In this document: positions 34,338 through 43,338 of the stretch, one piece after another
How the letters are laid out: every line of letters begins with the position of its first letter
How positions within the stretch are numbered: the first letter of the stretch is position 1
NCBI GenBank assembly: GCA_003506435.1
Contig: DOAQ01000004.1
Coordinates: 42,908 to 106,907 of the forward strand
Source of the DNA: Prolixibacteraceae bacterium
GTDB lineage: Bacteria; Bacteroidota; Bacteroidia; Bacteroidales; Prolixibacteraceae
Direction of reading: 5' to 3'
Length of the DNA: 64,000 nt
Position numbers and translations under genes: made by a program
Notes under the pieces: model-generated
Databases searched by the model: none
What the model saw: the letters and a program-made list of their open reading frames with translations, nothing else
Told to the model about the DNA's origin: nothing

Positions 34338-36416
34338 TTAAAGATTGATTAATAAATCAATCAGTTTAATTCCGATGAATGGGGCTATAATTCCTCCCAA
34401 TCCATAAATAAAAAGATTGCGGGTCAACGCCACATTAGCCGAAACCGGACGGTAACGTACGCCTTTCAGCGCCAGCGGAATCAACATCACAATGATAAGT
34501 GCATTAAAGATGATTGCACTCAGGATGGCGCTTTGCGGTGAGCCAAGGTGCATAATATTCAGCGCCGATAGCGGCCCAACGCCATTACTTCCGGCATAGA
34601 GTGATACCGCAATGGCCGGGATGATAGCAAAATATTTGGCCACATCGTTGGCAATGCTGAAGGTGGTTAATGCGCCACGGGTCATCAGCAGTTGTTTGCC
34701 CACTTCCACCACTTCAATCAGTTTGGTAGGGTTGCTGTCGAGGTCAACCATGTTTCCGGCTTCGCGTGCAGCCTGTGTTCCCGAGTTCATGGCAATACCA
34801 ATATCGGCTTGAGCCAGCGCAGGGGCATCGTTAGTGCCGTCGCCAATCATACCCACCAGGTGTCCGTTGGCTTGTTCTTCGCGAATGCGCTGCAATTTAT
34901 CTTCGGGTTTTGCTTCAGCCATAAAATCATCAACGCCCGCTTCGGCAGCAATGGCAGCAGCAGTAAGAGGATTGTCGCCGGTAATCATCACCGTTTTGAT
35001 CCCCATTTTCCGAAGCTCGGAAAACCGCTGTTTGATGCCGCCCTTCACAATATCCTTCAAATGAACGACCCCAAGTACTTTATCATCTTCGGCCACCACT
35101 AAAGGTGTTGCCCCCTGACGTGCCAGTTCAGTAACAATATCTTTTATCTTCTGAGGAAAGAAGCCGTTGTTGTTGTGGATAAACGTACGGATGGCCTCCG
35201 ACGAACCTTTTCTGATTTGGTGCGTCTTCCCGTCTTTAGAGCTTAAATCGACACCGCTCATCCTCGACTGTGCAGTGAAAGGAATAAACGTGGCATGAAG
35301 GTTTGTAATATCTCTTCCTCTGATATTGAACTTCTCTTTTGCCAGCACCACAATAGAGCGGCCTTCGGGCGTTTCGTCCGAGAGCGAAGAAAGTTGCGCG
35401 GCATCGGCCAGTTCTTCCACTGTTACCCCGTCGGCGGGGATAAAGTTGGTTGCCATACGGTTTCCCAAGGTGATGGTACCCGTTTTGTCGAGCAAAAGCA
35501 CATCCACGTCGCCAGCAGCTTCGATAGCACGCCCGCTGGTGGCGATCACATTGCGTTGCAGCAACCGGTCCATGCCGCTGATACCGATTGCGCTCAGAAG
35601 TCCGCCAATAGTTGTTGGAATCAGGCAAACCAAAAGGGCAACAAGCACAGGCAAGGTCAGGTTTTCGGACCCGGGCAGCCCCGACGCCGAAAGACTGTAT
35701 CCAAAGAATGCGGGAAGCGTTACAACGGCCAGCAGGAAAATGATTGACAAGCCCGACAACAAAATGGAAAGTGCAATTTCGTTAGGCGTTTTCTGCCTTT
35801 TGGCTCCTTCAACCAGCGCAATCATACGGTCGATAAAGGTGTTGCCGGGTTCGGAGGTAATGCTGATCAGAATCCTGTCGCTGATCACTTTTGTGCCTCC
35901 GGTAACTGCCGAACGGTCGCCGCCACTCTCGCGGATCACCGGGGCCGACTCTCCTGTGATGGCCGATTCGTCAACACTGGCAATGCCTTCGATCACCTCG
36001 CCGTCGGACGGGATTACATCACCGGCCTCGCAAATCACGATATCTCCTTTCTTCAGTTCGGGGGCAAAAACCGAAACCTCCTGCTTGCCGACCAGTTTGC
36101 GCGCTTTGGTTTGCGTGCGGTTCTTTTTCAGGCTTTCGGCCTGTGCTTTGCCACGGCCTTCTGCAATGGCTTCCGAAAAGTTGGCAAACAACACGGTAAA
36201 CCAAAGCCAGATAGCAATTTGAAGGTTAAACGAAGAAAAGTTACCCTGTAAACCTCCGGTAATTACGATCACCGTGGTAAGAACAGCTCCCAAACCTACA
36301 ATAAAAATTACCGGGTTTTTGATCAATGCAACAGGGTTAAGTTTTATCACGCTGTCTTTGGTCGCCTGCAACAACAATGCTTTATCGAACAGGCTTATAT
36401 TTTGCTTTGTACTCAT
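34338..36416 (-). CDS. kdpB: K+-transporting P-type ATPase subunit KdpB
   Basis: 692 residues, full length. P-type ATPase motifs: SAITGESAPVIRES (actuator loop), the phosphorylation site LLLDKTGTITLGNR, MITGDNPLTAAAIAAEAGVDDFMAEAKPEDKL and MIGDGTNDAPALAQADIGIAM. Membrane helices at 35-85, 215-290 and 580-690. It hydrolyses ATP to drive K+ uptake through KdpA. Lies 12 bases downstream of kdpA. Confidence 0.98.
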   Translation of the reverse strand: MSTKQNISLFDKALLLQATKDSVIKLNPVALIKNPVIFIVGLGAVLTTVIVITGGLQGNFSSFNLQIAIWLWFTVLFANFSEAIAEGRGKAQAESLKKNRTQTKARKLVGKQEVSVFAPELKKGDIVICEAGDVIPSDGEVIEGIASVDESAITGESAPVIRESGGDRSAVTGGTKVISDRILISITSEPGNTFIDRMIALVEGAKRQKTPNEIALSILLSGLSIIFLLAVVTLPAFFGYSLSASGLPGSENLTLPVLVALLVCLIPTTIGGLLSAIGISGMDRLLQRNVIATSGRAIEAAGDVDVLLLDKTGTITLGNRMATNFIPADGVTVEELADAAQLSSLSDETPEGRSIVVLAKEKFNIRGRDITNLHATFIPFTAQSRMSGVDLSSKDGKTHQIRKGSSEAIRTFIHNNNGFFPQKIKDIVTELARQGATPLVVAEDDKVLGVVHLKDIVKGGIKQRFSELRKMGIKTVMITGDNPLTAAAIAAEAGVDDFMAEAKPEDKLQRIREEQANGHLVGMIGDGTNDAPALAQADIGIAMNSGTQAAREAGNMVDLDSNPTKLIEVVEVGKQLLMTRGALTTFSIANDVAKYFAIIPAIAVSLYAGSNGVGPLSALNIMHLGSPQSAILSAIIFNALIIVMLIPLALKGVRYRPVSANVALTRNLFIYGLGGIIAPFIGIKLIDLLINL

Positions 36417-36428
36417 TGTTTTCGACTG

Positions 36429-38120
36429 TTAAAAAGTTATTCCATTGTTCAGTAATAATTGCTCAACAATAGGCCCCAGCGACAATGCCGGGAAAAAAGT
36501 CAACCCGCCCACAATAAGGATAACCCCAATGAGCAGCCCGATGAAAAGCCAGTTGTCGGTGCGGAAAGTTCCTGCCGATAGCGGCGTTATTTTCTTTCGT
36601 CCCATGCTCCCTGCAATGGCAAGAACAGGGATGATAACTCCAAACCGGCCAATCAGCATCCCAATTCCTAACGTGAGGTTGTAGAAAACCGTGTTGGCAT
36701 TTAGTCCGGCAAAAGCGCTGCCGTTGTTCCCGGCAGCAGAACTGAAGGCGTAAAGGATTTCGGAAAAACCGTGAGGCCCTGAATTGTTAAGGCTCGAAAG
36801 CCCCATCTGGCTCACCGATGCCCATGCCGAGAAAATCAGGATCACAAAGCTTGGGGCAAGAACAGCGATGATGGCCATCTTCACTTCAAAGGCTTCGATT
36901 TTTTTACCCATGTATTCAGGCGTGCGGCCAACCATCAGTCCGGCAATAAAAACGGTAAGGATGACAAAGATGACCATTCCGTACAAACCGGCTCCGACAC
37001 CTCCAAAAACTACTTCACCAAGCATAATGTTGATCATGGCTATCATCCCGCTCAGGGGAGACAGGCTGTCGTGCATGGCATTGACCGATCCGTTCGATGC
37101 CGCCGTGGTCGAGGTTGACCAAATCAAACTGTTCGTAATCCCAAAGCGGGTCTCCTTGCCTTCCATCAATGAAAGATGCCCGAAAACCGGGTTCGATGCG
37201 TATTCTGCATACAACGAAATAGCCAATCCTGAAATCAGTAAAATTATCATGGCGGTAAAGATTGTCCATCCCTGGCGGGTAGATCCAACCATTTTGCCAT
37301 AGGTGAAGGTTAATGAAGCGGGAATGAGTAGAATGGCAAGCATCTCAAGTAAATTACTGAACGGTGTTGGGTTTTCGAACGGATGGGCGCTGTTGGCGTT
37401 AAAAAATCCACCTCCGTTGGTTCCCATCTGCTTGATGGCAATCTGCGATGCTGCCGGTCCCGACGGGATTACCTGTTCGGCGCCTTGCAACGTTTGGATG
37501 GTTTCGTAACTATTGAAGTTTTGTACCACACCCTGACCAACCAGCAAAACCGCCAGCACGATTGAAAGTGGGAGAAGTACATATAACGTTGAGCGGGTAA
37601 GGTCGACCCAAAAGTTGCCCAGCTTATCGGTTGTTTTTCGCGAAATACCTTTGATCAATGCCAGCAACACAGCAATTCCGGTTGCCGCGCTTACAAAGTT
37701 CTGCACGGTCAATCCTACCATCTGCACAAAATAGCTGAGGGTGGTTTCGCCCGCATAGCCCTGCCAGTTTGTGTTGGTCATAAAGCTGACCGCCGTATTG
37801 AAGGCCGAGTGCCACGAAACGTTCGAAAGATGAGCAGGGTTCAACGGCAAAACAGCCTGAAAGAGTTGAATCAGAAAGACGAAAAGGAATCCGGTCAGGT
37901 TGAACATCAGCAACCCAAAGGCGTACGATTTCCAATTGGTCTCTTCATTGGGATCAACCTTGATAAACCGGTAGGCAAGCCTTTCGAGCCATCCAAAAAC
38001 AGGAAGCATAAAGTGCCTGTTTCCGGTAAACACGTTAGCCATGTATTTTCCCAAAATCGGGGTCAACCCAATCAGCAGGGAAAAGAAAATCAGGATTTGT
38101 ATGATTTCAAGTATCGTCAT
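36429..38120 (-). CDS. kdpA: K+-transporting ATPase subunit KdpA
   Basis: 563 residues with ten or more membrane segments. Four degenerate selectivity-filter loops of the SKT type are visible in TAVSFMTNTNWQGY, KQMGTNGGGFFNANSAHPFENPTPFSN, STTAASNGSVNAMHDSLSPLSG and SSAAGNNGSAFAGLN. It selects and conducts potassium. Lies three bases after kdpF. Confidence 0.98.
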   Translation of the reverse strand: MTILEIIQILIFFSLLIGLTPILGKYMANVFTGNRHFMLPVFGWLERLAYRFIKVDPNEETNWKSYAFGLLMFNLTGFLFVFLIQLFQAVLPLNPAHLSNVSWHSAFNTAVSFMTNTNWQGYAGETTLSYFVQMVGLTVQNFVSAATGIAVLLALIKGISRKTTDKLGNFWVDLTRSTLYVLLPLSIVLAVLLVGQGVVQNFNSYETIQTLQGAEQVIPSGPAASQIAIKQMGTNGGGFFNANSAHPFENPTPFSNLLEMLAILLIPASLTFTYGKMVGSTRQGWTIFTAMIILLISGLAISLYAEYASNPVFGHLSLMEGKETRFGITNSLIWSTSTTAASNGSVNAMHDSLSPLSGMIAMINIMLGEVVFGGVGAGLYGMVIFVILTVFIAGLMVGRTPEYMGKKIEAFEVKMAIIAVLAPSFVILIFSAWASVSQMGLSSLNNSGPHGFSEILYAFSSAAGNNGSAFAGLNANTVFYNLTLGIGMLIGRFGVIIPVLAIAGSMGRKKITPLSAGTFRTDNWLFIGLLIGVILIVGGLTFFPALSLGPIVEQLLLNNGITF

Positions 38121-38123
38121 GGC

Positions 38124-38261
38124 TTAAAATTTTTCGGGTTTGATAAGCGAATAGATCAGATATCCGAAAATAAGAAGGGCTATCATCGCCCCGATGAGAT
38201 ACCCCGCTGGTGTTCCCGCTTTAACCGGGACTGCTGCATTTAGTAAAATTATTGCAATCAT
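38124..38261 (-). CDS. kdpF: KdpF small membrane subunit
   Basis: A 45-residue protein starting MIAIILLNAAVPVKAG and ending IALLIFGYLIYSLIKPEKF. The single membrane helix and the C-terminal (Y/L)xxxLxKPEKF are the KdpF signature; it stabilises the Kdp complex. Its N-terminal segment is about 15 residues longer than in E. coli KdpF. First gene of the operon. On the minus strand CAACTTTG (38286-38293) upstream is one base off the -7 consensus and is the likely kdp promoter. Confidence 0.9.
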   Translation of the reverse strand: MIAIILLNAAVPVKAGTPAGYLIGAMIALLIFGYLIYSLIKPEKF

Positions 38262-38399
38262 TGTTTTATCGTTTTTAAGACAATACAAAGTTGCAACGGA
38301 ATTTATAAGGGTTTTGTAAGGAAAATTTGGTTGTAGTTAAAGATTTTATAAATATTTTAAGTATCTGCAAATTAGGTCAATCATTCAAAATGAAGTTGT

Positions 38400-38560
38400 T
38401 TAAAGCTGACGTAGTAAAATCACACAAAAGGCCATTATATTCAACGCTTTCCAATGGATAGCATTCGTTTCAAACGGATCCGTAGTGTCTTAAAAGCATC
38501 AAGCCAGGCATTAGTGCATTCCACAACAAACTTTTTTCTGAAAATTTTGATGTTTTTATA
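38400..38560 (-). pseudogene. C-terminal relic of an IS5-like transposase, frameshifted
   Basis: On the minus strand one frame reads IFRKKFVVECTNAWLDAF then KTLRIR, and a shift of one base continues with FETNAIHWKALNIMAF then CVILLRQL and a stop. Joined, this matches the conserved C-terminal tail (FVVERTNAWLDxFKTLxxRFET) of IS5-family transposases. One base is missing at about 38469 and the upstream part is lost, so it is dead. No terminal inverted repeats or target duplication were recognised. Confidence 0.65.
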
Positions 38561-38648
38561 TTTTGTCGTTCAAAGTCTCACCAAGCGAAACTCCTCTCCA
38601 GTTTGGGATAGGTCGGGAAGAGGTCAACTATCCATCAGTTTCCTTCGC

Positions 38649-38984
38649 ATTTCCATCTGTCCCCTGTCTCTTCCGGTTTTTCGCCTTAAAGCAACCATGT
38701 CCCGCCAATGCTTATCCATCTGTCCCCTATAATTTTCCAGTTCGTCAGTAGAGTTATCCAGTTCGTCAGTAGAGTTATCCAGTTCGTACGCAAAACTATC
38801 CAGCTCATGTGCAGAGTTGTCTATCCCGTACGCAGAGCTATCCAATTGCCCCGTTACGATTTCCATGTTGTACGCAGATTCATCCAAGTCGTCCGTATAC
38901 TTTTCCAGGTTGTACGTGGCTTCATCCAGGTTGTCAGTATGCTTTTCCATGTGTCCCGTATGCTTTTCCATCCTGAAAAGATTG
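38649..38984. repeat. array of sixteen degenerate 21-bp tandem repeats
   Basis: Units start every 21 bases from 38649; the best-conserved ones (38733, 38754, 38775) read TTATCCAGTTCGTCAGTAGAG with small changes, and the first four are most diverged. Because 21 is a multiple of three, reading frames stay open on both strands: minus 39040-38624 gives a heptad peptide (LDNSTDE, LEKYTDD, LDESAYN) and plus 38708-39205 gives IQFVSRV-like units. Neither frame has a recognisable family or good start, so I annotate it as repeat DNA, with a minus-strand leucine-heptad protein as the alternative. Confidence 0.8.
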
Positions 38985-39011
38985 GGGAAAGTGACCTTCC
39001 TTTCCCCAATC
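38980..39011. repeat. 12-bp perfect hairpin at the end of the 21-bp array
   Basis: GATTGGGGAAAG (38980-38991) and CTTTCCCCAATC (39000-39011) around an eight-base loop. No T-run follows on either strand, so a transcription terminator is unlikely. Confidence 0.7.
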
Positions 39012-39036
39012 AGTTGCTGTTTAGCTGTTGGATGGT

Positions 39037-39206
39037 TCATGTATTTCTCGGAAATGTTTACACGCTCGACAAAGCCAATACCTATTGCCCGCATTGCGGA
39101 TACGAAATAATCAGCCGGAACCGATACCAGGTAAAACCTGACGGGCTTAGCGGAACAGGTGCCTGTCTGAATTGCGGAGAAATATTACCGGGGATCATCC
39201 GCTGAC
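39037..39206 (+). pseudogene. displaced 3' fragment of the radical SAM gene (zinc-ribbon end)
   Basis: 168 of 170 bases identical to 28901-29070. It still encodes the last 56 residues, HVFLGNVYTLDKANTYCPHCG onward, and the natural stop, but lacks a start and the catalytic domain. The two substitutions (39043, 39193) show it is recent or being homogenised. Confidence 0.92.
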
Positions 39207-39228
39207 AAGGTTTATTGTTCAACCTACA

Positions 39229-40035
39229 TTATTCATTCAACTTTTCCCCACATTTTTTACAGAAAACAGCATCATCTTCATTGTCGTGATTGTGGCAATT
39301 GGGACAAACCTGAGTATTGTCCTTTTTCGATGGTTTCATCATTTCGGAAGTAATAATACCGGTTGGTACAGCAATAATAGCATATCCGGCAACCATCAGC
39401 AGACTGGCAAGAAACTGCCCCAGTGGCGTAGCAGGTGAAATATCGCCGTACCCAACGGTAGTAAGTGTAACAATCGACCAGTAGATACTTGTTGGGATAC
39501 TCTTGAATCCATTTTCCGGCCCTTCGATCAGGTACATCATGGTACCGACAATGATGACGATGTTCAGGATAAAAAACAAGAATACCCCAATCTTGCTCCG
39601 GCTGTTCCAAAGAGCTTTACTTAGCAATTGTCCCGCCTGCGAGTAGCGATTTAGCTTTAAAATCCGGAATATGCGCAATAACCGCAAGATACGGATCACT
39701 ACAAGACTATGGCCATCTGCCAGGAAGAGAGCGATATAGCTTGGCATTACCGAAAGCAAATCGATAATACCGTAAAAGCTGAAAATATACTTGAGAGGTC
39801 GTGTTAAAACATAAATACGCAGCACATATTCAATGCTGAAAATGATTGTGATCACCCATTCGAGAACCCGGAGAAGACGATGATATTGCTGATCGACGGC
39901 AGAAACGCTTTCCAGAATTACCAGAATAACACTCAGCACGATAACACCCAGCAAAATGAGGTCAAATAATCTTCCTTCGCGAGTGTCAGCTTCAAAGATT
40001 ATTTCGTAGAGTTTCCGTTTCAACTGTTGTTCCAT
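39229..40035 (-). CDS. voltage-gated-type potassium channel with C-terminal zinc ribbon
   Basis: 268 residues with six membrane segments. S4 is VVIRILRLLRIFRILKLNRY, with Arg at every third position; the pore carries the K+ selectivity filter TLTTVGYGD; S6 is GQFLASLLMVAGYAIIAVPTGII. The cytoplasmic tail adds a zinc-ribbon (CPNCHNHDNEDDAVFCKKCGE). It conducts K+ and sits beside the Kdp operon, a sensible pairing though transcribed separately and separated by the repeat scar. Confidence 0.93.
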   Translation of the reverse strand: MEQQLKRKLYEIIFEADTREGRLFDLILLGVIVLSVILVILESVSAVDQQYHRLLRVLEWVITIIFSIEYVLRIYVLTRPLKYIFSFYGIIDLLSVMPSYIALFLADGHSLVVIRILRLLRIFRILKLNRYSQAGQLLSKALWNSRSKIGVFLFFILNIVIIVGTMMYLIEGPENGFKSIPTSIYWSIVTLTTVGYGDISPATPLGQFLASLLMVAGYAIIAVPTGIITSEMMKPSKKDNTQVCPNCHNHDNEDDAVFCKKCGEKLNE

Positions 40036-40112
40036 AGAATCAAAGATACACGGTTTTCCTTTTAAACGATACGTTGAATATTTGGTTTATTGAGAAGAGA
40101 CTGGTGAAAAAA

Positions 40113-40412
40113 TTAGAGTAGCAAAGTTCCTGAGTAATAAAGTAAAAAATCCCGCAATATAAATTGCGCCAAAATATCGGACTCTCGAAAATTTTGGAAA
40201 TCGTGAAAAATGACAGAATCCTGAGATGTAACATTTCCTTTCAACTGAACAAGAATATTCGCTTTGTATCTGGCCGGTTCTATAATGTTTCCACCCAAAA
40301 ATTTGATTTCAATCTGATTCCACATAGTAGTAGAATCCACATCGGAGGTGACATCAGCAATTGTGTGGAAAGCCAAGAGCAGGAAGGAAAATGCAACTAC
40401 TGTTCGTTCCAT
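40113..40412 (-). CDS. small putative secreted protein (unrecognised)
   Basis: 99 residues from ATG 40412, starting MERTVVAFSFLLLAFHTIAD, a plausible signal peptide, then a beta-rich part (TTMWNQIEIKFLGGNIIEPARYKANILVQLKGNVT) with Asp/Phe-rich C-terminal half. On the minus strand TTTCTTTG about 20 bases upstream resembles a -7 box. No family recognised and there is no homologue in the window, so it may be species-specific; spurious translation cannot be excluded. Confidence 0.4.
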   Translation of the reverse strand: MERTVVAFSFLLLAFHTIADVTSDVDSTTMWNQIEIKFLGGNIIEPARYKANILVQLKGNVTSQDSVIFHDFQNFRESDILAQFILRDFLLYYSGTLLL

Positions 40413-40512
40413 GTTTTTTAATTTAAGGTTTGCACAAAGAAACCCCATCAGATACCAATTTAAAACAATATTCCGATAAGCTGCAAAACAGGATGGACAA
40501 ACTGCAAAAAAC

Positions 40513-40539
40513 AAAAAGGCCCCATCTTTCGACAGGGCC
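40513..40539 (-). terminator. intrinsic terminator after ilvC
   Basis: On the minus strand GGCCC (40539-40535) pairs with GGGCC (40522-40518), followed by T5. It ends transcripts coming from ilvC (stop at 40627). Confidence 0.8.
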
Positions 40540-40626
40540 AATTCTTCATAACAAAAAATTCTATAGCTTTATTTATAATCGAGTATTCAAGCAACGAGTG
40601 TGCCTGATAATTCAACAATTTAGCAA

Positions 40627-42102
40627 TTAAATAATCGCTTCCATTGCATCCATTGCTTCGCGCAGTTCGGCGCCGATGATTTCCACATCGTGGAAACGGA
40701 TGGCATCGTTAATGGCGATCAATTCCTTGTTGTCAACATGATTGTCTTTTCCTTCGTTGAAGTTTTTGCCAATCACGTTGGTGTCGATTTTGCTCATGAA
40801 ATCGGCCAGCAATGGTTTGCAGGCATGGTCGAACAAATAACAACCGTACTCGGCAGTGTCGGAAATTACGCGGTTCATTTCGAATAATTTTTTACGCGCA
40901 ATGGTATTGGCGATCAGCGGAGTTTCGTGCAGCGATTCGTAGTAAGCCGACTCTTCTTTGATGCCGGATTCGGTCATTACTTCGAAAGCAAGTTCAACAC
41001 CGGCTTTTACGAAAGCAATCATCAGCGTACCGTTGTCGAAATATTCCTGTTCCGTGATTTCCATGTCTCCGGCCGGAGTTTTTTCAAAGGCGGTTTCGCC
41101 TGTTTCAGCCCTCCATGCAAGCAGGTTTTTGTCGCCGGCTTTCCAGTCTTCCATCATGGTCGATGAGAAAACGCCGCTCATAATGTTGTCCATGTGTTTT
41201 TCGAACAAGGGACGCAAAATGGTTTTCATCTCTTCTGCCAATTTGAAAGCTTCAATTTTTGCAGGGTTCGACAAACGGTCCATCATGTGGGTGATTCCGC
41301 CCAGTTTCAAAGCCTCAGTTGTAACTTCCCATCCGTATTGGATAAATTTAGAAGCATAACCGGGATTGATTCCTTTTTCAACCATTTTATTGAACATCAG
41401 GATGGAAGCAGATTGTAACACGCCGCAAAGGATGGTTTGTTCGCCCATCAGGTCGGATTTTACTTCAGCAACAAACGATGAATGCAGTACACCGGCTTTG
41501 TGGCCGCCTGTTCCAACACAATAGGCTTTGGTAATTTCCAGTCCGTCGCCGTTCGGGTCATTTTCGCGGTGAACAGCGATCAACGTAGGAACGCCAAATC
41601 CGCGAAGGAACTCGGCACGCACTTCCGATGCAGGTGATTTCGGAGCCACCATGATAACTGTCAGATCAGGACGGATTTGGATGCCTTCCTCAACAATGTT
41701 GAATCCGTGTGAATACGAAAGACAAGCGCCTTTTTTCATTAGCGGCATGGCAGCATTTACAACCGGCGTGTGGTATTTGTCAGGAGTCAGGTTCAAAACC
41801 AGGTCTGCCTGGGGAATCATTTGTTCAAATGTACCCACCGGAAACCCGCTATTAAAGGCATTTTGATACGAAATCTGTTTTTCAGTGATTTCAATTTCAC
41901 GCAATGCGTACGAAATATCAAGACCGCTGTCGCGCATGTTCAGTCCCTGTGCAAAGCCTTGTGCACCGCAACCGAGTATAACAATTTTTTTACCAAGCAA
42001 TTTTTTTACGCCGTCGGCAAATTCCGACTGATCCATAAAATCACATTTTCCAAGCTCTTGATTTTTGAGCCTCAAAGGAAGTGTGTTGAAATAATTTGCC
42101 AT
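40627..42102 (-). CDS. ilvC: ketol-acid reductoisomerase (class II, long form)
   Basis: 491 residues, the long form known from E. coli with a duplicated C-terminal knotted domain, rather than the 330-residue class I form. The Rossmann motif is ILGCGAQGFAQGLNMRDSG, then VAPKSPASEVRAEF, and the catalytic domains contain DLMGEQTILCGVLQ and EITEQEYFDN. It converts acetohydroxy acids to dihydroxy acids with NADPH in Ile/Val synthesis. It is separated from ilvN by an AraC gene and about 200 bases of spacer with no clear promoter box. Confidence 0.97.
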   Translation of the reverse strand: MANYFNTLPLRLKNQELGKCDFMDQSEFADGVKKLLGKKIVILGCGAQGFAQGLNMRDSGLDISYALREIEITEKQISYQNAFNSGFPVGTFEQMIPQADLVLNLTPDKYHTPVVNAAMPLMKKGACLSYSHGFNIVEEGIQIRPDLTVIMVAPKSPASEVRAEFLRGFGVPTLIAVHRENDPNGDGLEITKAYCVGTGGHKAGVLHSSFVAEVKSDLMGEQTILCGVLQSASILMFNKMVEKGINPGYASKFIQYGWEVTTEALKLGGITHMMDRLSNPAKIEAFKLAEEMKTILRPLFEKHMDNIMSGVFSSTMMEDWKAGDKNLLAWRAETGETAFEKTPAGDMEITEQEYFDNGTLMIAFVKAGVELAFEVMTESGIKEESAYYESLHETPLIANTIARKKLFEMNRVISDTAEYGCYLFDHACKPLLADFMSKIDTNVIGKNFNEGKDNHVDNKELIAINDAIRFHDVEIIGAELREAMDAMEAII

Positions 42103-42304
42103 AATTGTAAGATTTTATTTATGAGTTAATTCGTTGCTGAAAATACAGAATACAAAGCAAAAGAATAAAAATCAGAAAGCCGAGTAAAAAAGAATGAAAT
42201 TTAGGTAATTTTCAATGGTTTTAATTCTTGAGGTTTCATTCATAAAAATAATAAACTTAGAAATCAACAATTTAAATCGAAAGCTACTATGGTAATTTTT
42301 ACCA

Positions 42305-43192
42305 TCAGCGCAACGATTCCCCCCTGTACTGAAGCGGTAATCTGCCGGTTTCGCGTTTAAAAAATTTTGAGAAGTACGACTGATCGTAAAAGTTCAGTTG
42401 ACCGGCAATTTCGGAAACAGTCAGGTTGGTGTGCACCAGCAGACGTTTGATTTCAAGTATTTGCTTGGCTTTTATGATTTGTGTTGATGTTTTCCCGGTC
42501 AGCTTTTTCAGTGTTTGCGTCAGGTGGTTGGGGCTGACCGAAAGCATTTCCGCATATTGGCCCAAGCTTAGGTTTTGCTGGTGTTTTTCCTCTACTAGGC
42601 TGTAAAATCGTTTCACCAGAATGTGACCTTTGCCTTTGCTTCCTGACGTTTCAATAGTTCGGTAACGGGCGGCGCATGTAGTCAGTATCAAATCGAGGAT
42701 TGAACGGAGCACGTCAATAGCCCGAGCGCCGGTTGCTTCCAGTTCAGAGATTCCCTGGACGAACAGTCTTTCCAGAAAAATAACATCATCGCTGTTTTCC
42801 AGAATCAGCGGGGGATTGTCCTGCTGCAAAGTGAAAAAGAAAGGAAATTCGATCAGACTGTTCTGGTCGCTGCGGTTGATCAGGTAAAAATCGGAGGTAA
42901 AAATAAAAATATAGCCTTCAATATCATTCGAAAACTCCAGTTTGTGGGCTTGTCCCGGCGACATAAAAAACACGCAGGGCGGCTTTATTTCATATTTATT
43001 CCCGTCGATTACATGAAAACCTGAACCTCTCATCAGATACAGTACCTCAAAAAAATCGTGACGATGCGGGTATTTCACGCTGAAATGCCGTTTTGCATCG
43101 AACACCTCCACCTGAAACTGCTGGCTTTTCCGCTCCGGCGAGCTGAAATTATGAAGGCTGTAAACCGGCAAATATTCAGTGGTTTCTTTCAT
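42305..43192 (-). CDS. AraC-family transcriptional regulator
   Basis: 295 residues: a cupin-type N-terminal sensor (FSVKYPHRHDFFEVLYLMRGSGFHVIDGNKYEIKPPCVFFMSPGQAHKLE) and two C-terminal HTH motifs (LSLGQYAEMLSVSPNHLTQTLKKLTG and TVSEIAGQLNFYDQSYFSKFFKRETGRLPLQYR). It lies on the same strand between ilvN and ilvC, so it may regulate ilvC or be a hitch-hiker. The ligand is unknown. Confidence 0.93.
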   Translation of the reverse strand: MKETTEYLPVYSLHNFSSPERKSQQFQVEVFDAKRHFSVKYPHRHDFFEVLYLMRGSGFHVIDGNKYEIKPPCVFFMSPGQAHKLEFSNDIEGYIFIFTSDFYLINRSDQNSLIEFPFFFTLQQDNPPLILENSDDVIFLERLFVQGISELEATGARAIDVLRSILDLILTTCAARYRTIETSGSKGKGHILVKRFYSLVEEKHQQNLSLGQYAEMLSVSPNHLTQTLKKLTGKTSTQIIKAKQILEIKRLLVHTNLTVSEIAGQLNFYDQSYFSKFFKRETGRLPLQYRGESLR

Positions 43193-43338
43193 GAGACAAA
43201 TTTATGAGGCTGCCCAAAAAGTCGTTTGTGTGACTTCATGATTAAAATATACAGCACACAAAGGAATCCAGGGACAACCTCTTTGAAAAAGCCAAAGTCT
43301 TTTTTTACTTACGACTTACGACTAATTACTTATGACTA

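Noticed and set aside
35326..36222. 298-residue frame antisense to kdpB
   Set aside because: Antisense shadow of a strongly conserved gene.
38708..39205. Plus-strand 165-residue frame across the 21-bp array and the duplicated gene end
   Set aside because: It is produced by joining the array (period divisible by three) to the displaced radical SAM tail; no start signal, no family, and the N-terminal part is repeat DNA.
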